A stretch of 16,947 nt of DNA from Methanomicrobiaceae archaeon UBA436 (GTDB lineage Archaea; Halobacteriota; Methanomicrobia; Methanomicrobiales; Methanoculleaceae). This document shows positions 13,439 through 16,947 of the stretch, in pieces. Location: NCBI GenBank assembly GCA_002497965.1, contig DAFR01000063.1, positions 1 through 16,947 of the forward strand, written 5' to 3'. Below the pieces are notes generated by a model, which did not search any database, had not been told where the DNA came from, and saw nothing but the letters and a program-made list of their open reading frames with translations. Every line of letters begins with the position of its first letter. The first letter of the stretch is position 1. The position numbers were made by a program, and so were the translations under genes.

Positions 13439-15666
13439 ACTACGTCTCCCACCCGCTGATCCGGCCACAGAGCATAGAAGAGCGGCGTTACCAGATCTCA
13501 ATCGCCCTGAGGGCGCTGGATACGAACACGATGGTCGTCCTCCCGACGGGACTCGGGAAGACCGCCGTAGCGCTCATAGTTGCAGCGTCCCGACTCTACT
13601 CCCACCAGGGGAAGGTGCTCGTGCTTGCGCCAACAAAACCCCTGGTCGAGCAGCACCTCCGGTTCTTCAGGCAGCACCTGCTCTTATCAGAGGGAACCGA
13701 GCCGGCGGAGACGGATTTTGCTATGTTTACCGGGGCCACCCCCCCGGACGAACGGGCACAGGCCTGGGAGACGTGCCGGATCTGTTTTGCCACCCCCCAG
13801 GTGATCAAGAACGACTGTCTGGCAGGCAGGTACAGCCTTACCGATGTCGTGCTGCTGGTCGTGGACGAGTGTCACAGGGCGGTCGGGAACTACGCTTACG
13901 TCTTCCTGGCCGATCACTACTGCAACACGGCGAAGAACCCGCTGGTTCTTGCGATGACCGCTTCCCCCGGGGGTGACCCGCTGAAGGTGCAGGAGGTCTG
14001 CAACAACCTGCACATCGAGGCGGTCGAGACACGGGTGGAGACCGATGAAGATGTCCTCCCCTACATCCACGAGCGCGAGATACACTACATAGACGTCTAC
14101 CTGCCCCCCGAACTCCAGGAAGCGCTCGTGACACTGAGGGGGCTTGTGGGATCAAGGCTTGAACAACTTGCGAAACTCAATTACCAGGTTCCAAAAGCCG
14201 ATAAACTCTCAATAAAGGCCTTAAACGCCCTGAATGCCCAGATCCAGCAGCGCATACAGGCACGCGATCCCTCCGGGTTCATGGCGGCATCGCTGCATGC
14301 GGAGTGCATGAAACTTCGCCACGCCATATCGCTTGCCGAGACCCAGGGGAGCGAGGCGCTCAAACTCTACCTTGCAAGGCTCGGTGCGGAGGGTGCCTCG
14401 AGCGCCGGGAGCAAGGCAAGCAAACGGCTTGTCTCGGATCCGGCATACCGGAGGCTGGTCGAGACGGCGGCGGGTTGGAGGGAGGAACTCCACCCGAAGG
14501 TCTCGATCGTCCGCGAACTGGTGGAGGCCCAGCTGGCAGCGCACCCGGAGAGCCGGATCATCGTTTTTGCCACCTACCGCGACACCGTCCAGACCCTGGT
14601 CGATAAGCTCAGGGCGGCTGGCATCCCCTGCGAACGGTTCGTCGGCCAGGCGTCCAGGGACGCGGAGCGTGGACTCTCGCAGAAGGAGCAGATCGCAACC
14701 CTGGCCCGGTTCCGGGCAGGGGAACTGAAATGCCTGATCGCAACATCCGTAGGTGAGGAGGGACTCGACGTTCCATCGACCGATATGGTGATCTTTTACG
14801 AGGCCGTCCCCTCGGAGATCCGGAGCATCCAGCGAAAGGGCCGGACGGGGCGGAGCGGCAGCGGCACAATCATCGTCCTGGTGACGAAAGGAACCTCCGA
14901 TGAGACGTTCCGGTATGTGAGCCAGAACAGAGAACGGGCGATGATGAGGGGCATAAGGAAAATGAGTGCCGCTCCTCCCCATAACCCTGCCACCCGACAG
15001 ACGGAGATCCTGGCGTTCGCATCGCCGGGGCCGGCGATAACCGTCGATGACAGGGAGACCTCATCCCGGGTTGTCGAGCGCCTGCACCAACTCGGGGCAT
15101 CGATCGCGCTGGAGCGGCTTGATATTGGGGACTACGCCATAGGGGATAGGATTCTCGTTGAGCGAAAGACGGTGCAGGACTTTGTGACAACCCTCGTCGA
15201 ACGCGACCTCTTCGGACAGATTCAGGCGATTGCCGATGCCGTGCCGCGCCCTGTCCTGATCATCGAGGGGTCTGACGATCTCTACGCGGTGCGAAACATC
15301 CACCCGAACGCGATCAGGGGGACGCTTGCCGCCATAATGGTTGATATGGGGGTGGCGCTGATCCGGACGCGTGATCCGGATGACACCGCAGAGACGCTTT
15401 ATGTCCTTGCACAGCGCGAGGGGGGCGAACGGCGGGAACGGAAGGCGCACCCGAAGAAGTCCTACCGATCGAGTCGCGAAGAACAGGAGTATGTTCTTGC
15501 AGCGTTCCCTAACGTCGGTTTAAAGAGTGCAAGGCTCCTCCTTGAGCATTTCGGGTCGCTTAAGGCGGTCATCGAGGCTGAACCGGAGGAACTGATGGCG
15601 GTGGACGGGATCGGGGAGAAGACCGCCAGCGCGATATGGGACCTCGCCCACAGACCTTATCTCTGA
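13435..15666 (+). CDS. hef: Hef: fork-structure helicase/XPF-family nuclease
   Basis: Archaeal relative of FANCM and XPF/Mus81 that unwinds and cuts stalled forks and branched DNA; 743 aa, close to characterised Hef. The helicase part (about 1-510) has motif I LPTGLGKTA (36-44), motif II DECH (144-147), motif III TASPGG (175-180) and motif VI QRKGRTGRSG (466-475). A helical insertion (about 225-345) corresponds to the Hef-specific fork-binding domain. The nuclease part (about 533-660) has VDDRE (537-541), GDY (565-567) and VERKTVQDF (575-583), matching the GDX(n)ERKX3D motif. A tandem HhH (about 688-740) ends in VDGIGEKTASAIW. All catalytic residues seem intact. The start overlaps the glyS stop (ATGA). 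The last 10 bp overlap the UPF0148 gene on the other strand. Confidence 0.95.
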   Translation: MNYVSHPLIRPQSIEERRYQISIALRALDTNTMVVLPTGLGKTAVALIVAASRLYSHQGKVLVLAPTKPLVEQHLRFFRQHLLLSEGTEPAETDFAMFTGATPPDERAQAWETCRICFATPQVIKNDCLAGRYSLTDVVLLVVDECHRAVGNYAYVFLADHYCNTAKNPLVLAMTASPGGDPLKVQEVCNNLHIEAVETRVETDEDVLPYIHEREIHYIDVYLPPELQEALVTLRGLVGSRLEQLAKLNYQVPKADKLSIKALNALNAQIQQRIQARDPSGFMAASLHAECMKLRHAISLAETQGSEALKLYLARLGAEGASSAGSKASKRLVSDPAYRRLVETAAGWREELHPKVSIVRELVEAQLAAHPESRIIVFATYRDTVQTLVDKLRAAGIPCERFVGQASRDAERGLSQKEQIATLARFRAGELKCLIATSVGEEGLDVPSTDMVIFYEAVPSEIRSIQRKGRTGRSGSGTIIVLVTKGTSDETFRYVSQNRERAMMRGIRKMSAAPPHNPATRQTEILAFASPGPAITVDDRETSSRVVERLHQLGASIALERLDIGDYAIGDRILVERKTVQDFVTTLVERDLFGQIQAIADAVPRPVLIIEGSDDLYAVRNIHPNAIRGTLAAIMVDMGVALIRTRDPDDTAETLYVLAQREGGERRERKAHPKKSYRSSREEQEYVLAAFPNVGLKSARLLLEHFGSLKAVIEAEPEELMAVDGIGEKTASAIWDLAHRPYL

Positions 15667-16037
15667 CCCAGTCTTGCGAGCGCCCTCGCGCCCCGCTCGA
15701 CCGCCTTCATAAGGGTCAGGCAGTCTTCAACCCTCCGCTCACTCCTGACACGTTCGCAGAGGTGAACGATCGTCCGCTCGATCTCGGCGGCAACCGGGCG
15801 CTGCGGCTCCATGGCGGCTGCAGCGGTTTGCAGGATCTGAACGGAGGCAGCGGCTGGTGCGGAGGGCTCGGAGCCCGGATGAGGCTCCTCAGACTCAAGG
15901 AGAGGGCAGATGACGCACTGCGTCTCTCCTTTATACTCAAAAAGGGGGTAGCCGCAGACCTTGCAGGATTTTGCGAGCATCTTCCCTCCTTTGAGAAGAT
16001 ACCCGGCCATGACTTCATCGGCCCGCTCAACCGTCAT
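15657..16037 (-). CDS. UPF0148 zinc-ribbon protein (SSSCA1/ZNRD2 family)
   Basis: Small archaeal protein of 126 aa and unknown function, related to human Sjogren's syndrome/scleroderma autoantigen 1. The N-terminus has the family signature [15 protein letters not shown], then a zinc ribbon with Cys25, Cys28, Cys41 and Cys44 ([11 protein letters not shown] ... CVIC). A low-complexity Ala/Pro linker (about 50-80) joins a helical C-terminus (83-122). AAAGGAG with 9-nt spacing supports the ATG at 16037. It is divergent from UPF0147 across 62 bp, and its 3' end overlaps hef by 10 bp tail to tail. Confidence 0.9.
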   Translation of the reverse strand: MTVERADEVMAGYLLKGGKMLAKSCKVCGYPLFEYKGETQCVICPLLESEEPHPGSEPSAPAAASVQILQTAAAAMEPQRPVAAEIERTIVHLCERVRSERRVEDCLTLMKAVERGARALARLGQR

Positions 16038-16057
16038 TTTGCTTAACTCCTTTAATC

Positions 16058-16086
16058 TATATATGCCTGTATGGCATTAATAATAG
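16058..16086. promoter_or_regulatory. Divergent promoter with dyad between UPF0148 and UPF0147
   Basis: CTATATATG (16057-16065) sits about 39 nt before the UPF0147 ATG and fits a plus-strand TATA box. TTAATAATAG (16077-16086) read on the minus strand could serve UPF0148. Between and overlapping them is the perfect inverted repeat ATGCC-TGTAT-GGCAT (16063-16077), a possible operator controlling both genes. Confidence 0.45.
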
Positions 16087-16099
16087 AGGGGTTGTTCTC

Positions 16100-16363
16100 A
16101 TGGCAAGTCCAGACGAAACAATACAGATCTGCATCCAGATGCTGCAGAATATCAGCGAAGATTCCACCATCCCACGAAATATCAGGCGTGCTGCAGACTC
16201 GACAAAATCTGTTCTCCTTGACGAGTCGCAGAGTATAGGTCTTCGTGCCGCAACCGCGATCTCAATGATCGACGAGGTCAGCAACGACCCGAACATGCCC
16301 GTCCATGCACGGACAAGGATCTGGGAACTGGTATCTCAACTCGAAACGGTACCTCTTGACTGA
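16100..16363 (+). CDS. UPF0147 family protein
   Basis: Small conserved archaeal protein of 87 aa, helical and acidic, function unknown. It matches the family along its length: an N-terminal helix with [20 protein letters not shown], then [12 protein letters not shown], then [21 protein letters not shown] and [12 protein letters not shown]. The HEAT-like pair of helices and the Pro-containing turns are typical. GAGGGG (16086-16091) lies 8 nt before the ATG, and a TATA box lies about 39 nt upstream. Single gene, divergent from UPF0148 and convergent with YjbQ. Confidence 0.92.
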   Translation: MASPDETIQICIQMLQNISEDSTIPRNIRRAADSTKSVLLDESQSIGLRAATAISMIDEVSNDPNMPVHARTRIWELVSQLETVPLD

Positions 16364-16384
16364 ATCGTCCGCAATTGAGTGATT

Positions 16385-16427
16385 CCGGCAGAACCATAAC
16401 AGAAAGGGGATTCTCCGGTTTTGCCGG
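16385..16427. terminator. 11-bp hairpin between convergent UPF0147 and YjbQ genes
   Basis: CCGGCAGAACC (16385-16395) pairs with GGTTTTGCCGG (16417-16427) along all 11 positions as plus-strand RNA, with one G-U wobble. The loop is 21 nt. It starts 22 nt after the UPF0147 stop and lies 31 nt beyond the YjbQ stop. Position and strength suggest a transcript end shared by both genes, although no T-run follows. Confidence 0.4.
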
Positions 16428-16457
16428 CCGAAACCCGCTATCTGCCCTCTCTTAGTC

Positions 16458-16883
16458 TTAGTGCTCTTCACCCATGACGGTGATGTGAACGGTGCGCTGG
16501 CGCTGCAACCGCACGTCTAACTCCAGGAGGACGATCTGCTGCCATGTTCCGCACGCAAGTTTGCCTCCGATGATAGGGACGGTGAGCGAGGGGCCGACGA
16601 TCGCCGCTCTGACGTGCGAACGACCGTTGCCATCGCCCCAGGCTGCATCATGGGCGTAAGGGATGCCCTCTGGTGCAATGACCGAGAGCGCCCGGCAGAG
16701 GTCGGAGAGAACGCCGGGTTCATACTCGATGGTGGTGACGGCAGCGGTCGAACCCGAGACAAAGATGTTTGCAAGGCCTTCACGCACGCCGCTCTCGGAA
16801 ACTGTCTCTGCGACCGGCGGTGTGAGGTTGACGATCTCCCCCTCGCCGTGTGTATTTACCTGGATTGTCCGGCGGTGCATCAT
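16458..16883 (-). CDS. YjbQ/UPF0047 family protein
   Basis: Small cytoplasmic enzyme-like protein of 141 aa. Bacterial YjbQ shows weak thiamine-phosphate synthase activity, and the true role is unknown. The family core is intact: FVSGSTAAVTTIEYEPG followed by a DL-containing helix, then IPYAHDAAWGDGNGRSH with the conserved His-Asp and Asn-Gly-x-x-His, then LACGTWQQIVLLELD and the closing VMGE. The start at 16883 is chosen because GAGGTG (16895-16890) lies 6 nt before it. In-frame GTG codons at 16886 and 16892 are alternatives, and the frame stays open to the window edge. A preceding gene may end in the overlapping TGATG. Confidence 0.9.
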   Translation of the reverse strand: MMHRRTIQVNTHGEGEIVNLTPPVAETVSESGVREGLANIFVSGSTAAVTTIEYEPGVLSDLCRALSVIAPEGIPYAHDAAWGDGNGRSHVRAAIVGPSLTVPIIGGKLACGTWQQIVLLELDVRLQRQRTVHITVMGEEH

Positions 16884-16947
16884 CACTGACACCTCTTTGA
16901 TATGCTCCGTTGTATCCTGCAGGTTGATAAATGCGGCGGAGACGGCG
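16883..16947 (-). other. Possible 3' end of a gene upstream of YjbQ, cut by window
   Basis: One minus-strand frame enters from the right edge and ends at TGA (16885-16883), overlapping the YjbQ ATG by one base (TGATG), a common archaeal stop-start arrangement. About 21 codons are visible and no family is recognisable. The frame continuous with YjbQ is also open here and has more natural codons, so an N-terminal extension or fusion cannot be ruled out. Confidence 0.2.
16890..16895 (-). promoter_or_regulatory. Ribosome binding site GAGGTG of the YjbQ gene
   Basis: GAGGTG matches the core of the archaeal anti-SD partner (GGAGGTGAT) and has 6-nt spacing to the ATG at 16883, which decides the start in a frame that is otherwise open to the edge. 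Confidence 0.6.

Noticed and set aside
1..16947. CRISPR array, tRNA, rRNA or insertion sequence
   Set aside because: No repeat-spacer pattern, no cloverleaf or TTCGAATC-like T-loop in the gaps, and no transposase in any frame.

Overview
The window reads as chromosomal core sequence of a GC-rich methanogenic euryarchaeon, most likely of the Methanomicrobiales (Methanoculleus-like). The assignment is by protein families, not by a search. Hef, a Clp1/Grc3-type polynucleotide kinase, archaeal GlyRS, UPF0147, UPF0148 and a Cmi4-like double-HTH protein are archaeal. The sensor kinase has the domain style common in Methanomicrobia. Many genes are preceded by TATA-like boxes, and several have GGAGG/GAGGTG-type ribosome binding sites. 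I see no rRNA, tRNA, CRISPR array, insertion sequence or integrated element.

Layout. 1-2270, minus strand: glutamine-type NAD synthase (nadE) followed by an endonuclease III-family DNA glycosylase that runs off the left edge; the two overlap as ATGA. 2271-2485: divergent promoter region. 2486-5069, plus: membrane PAS histidine kinase, then 13 bp later a protein with two UspA domains fused to a GNAT acetyltransferase. 5190-6282, plus: a small metallophosphoesterase and an FMN split-barrel protein, each with its own TATA box. 6401-7339, plus: polynucleotide kinase, whose 3' end overlaps a convergent minus-strand pair made of a DUF389 membrane protein and an ArsB/NhaD-type permease (9586-7284). 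9587-10062: a 476-bp gap without a gene. 10063-11393, minus: Cmi4-like regulator, then a UPF0173 metallo-beta-lactamase-fold hydrolase. 11708-15666, plus: glycyl-tRNA synthetase and Hef helicase-nuclease, overlapping as ATGA. 15657-16363: UPF0148 zinc ribbon and UPF0147, divergent across a 62-bp promoter region. 16458-16883, minus: YjbQ family.

How the genes work together. Most are housekeeping: NAD synthesis, base excision repair, stalled-fork repair, tRNA charging and RNA 5'-end phosphorylation. The most suggestive accessory unit is the kinase plus Usp-Usp-GNAT pair, which looks like a sensor coupled to a stress protein that carries its own acetyltransferase. The most striking single-gene oddity is NadE: the position of the nitrilase-domain nucleophilic cysteine appears to be glycine, so the enzyme may use free ammonia. 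The kinase has a shifted histidine in its phosphoacceptor box, and the glycosylase lacks the usual lyase lysine. I found no convincing wholly new multi-gene system.
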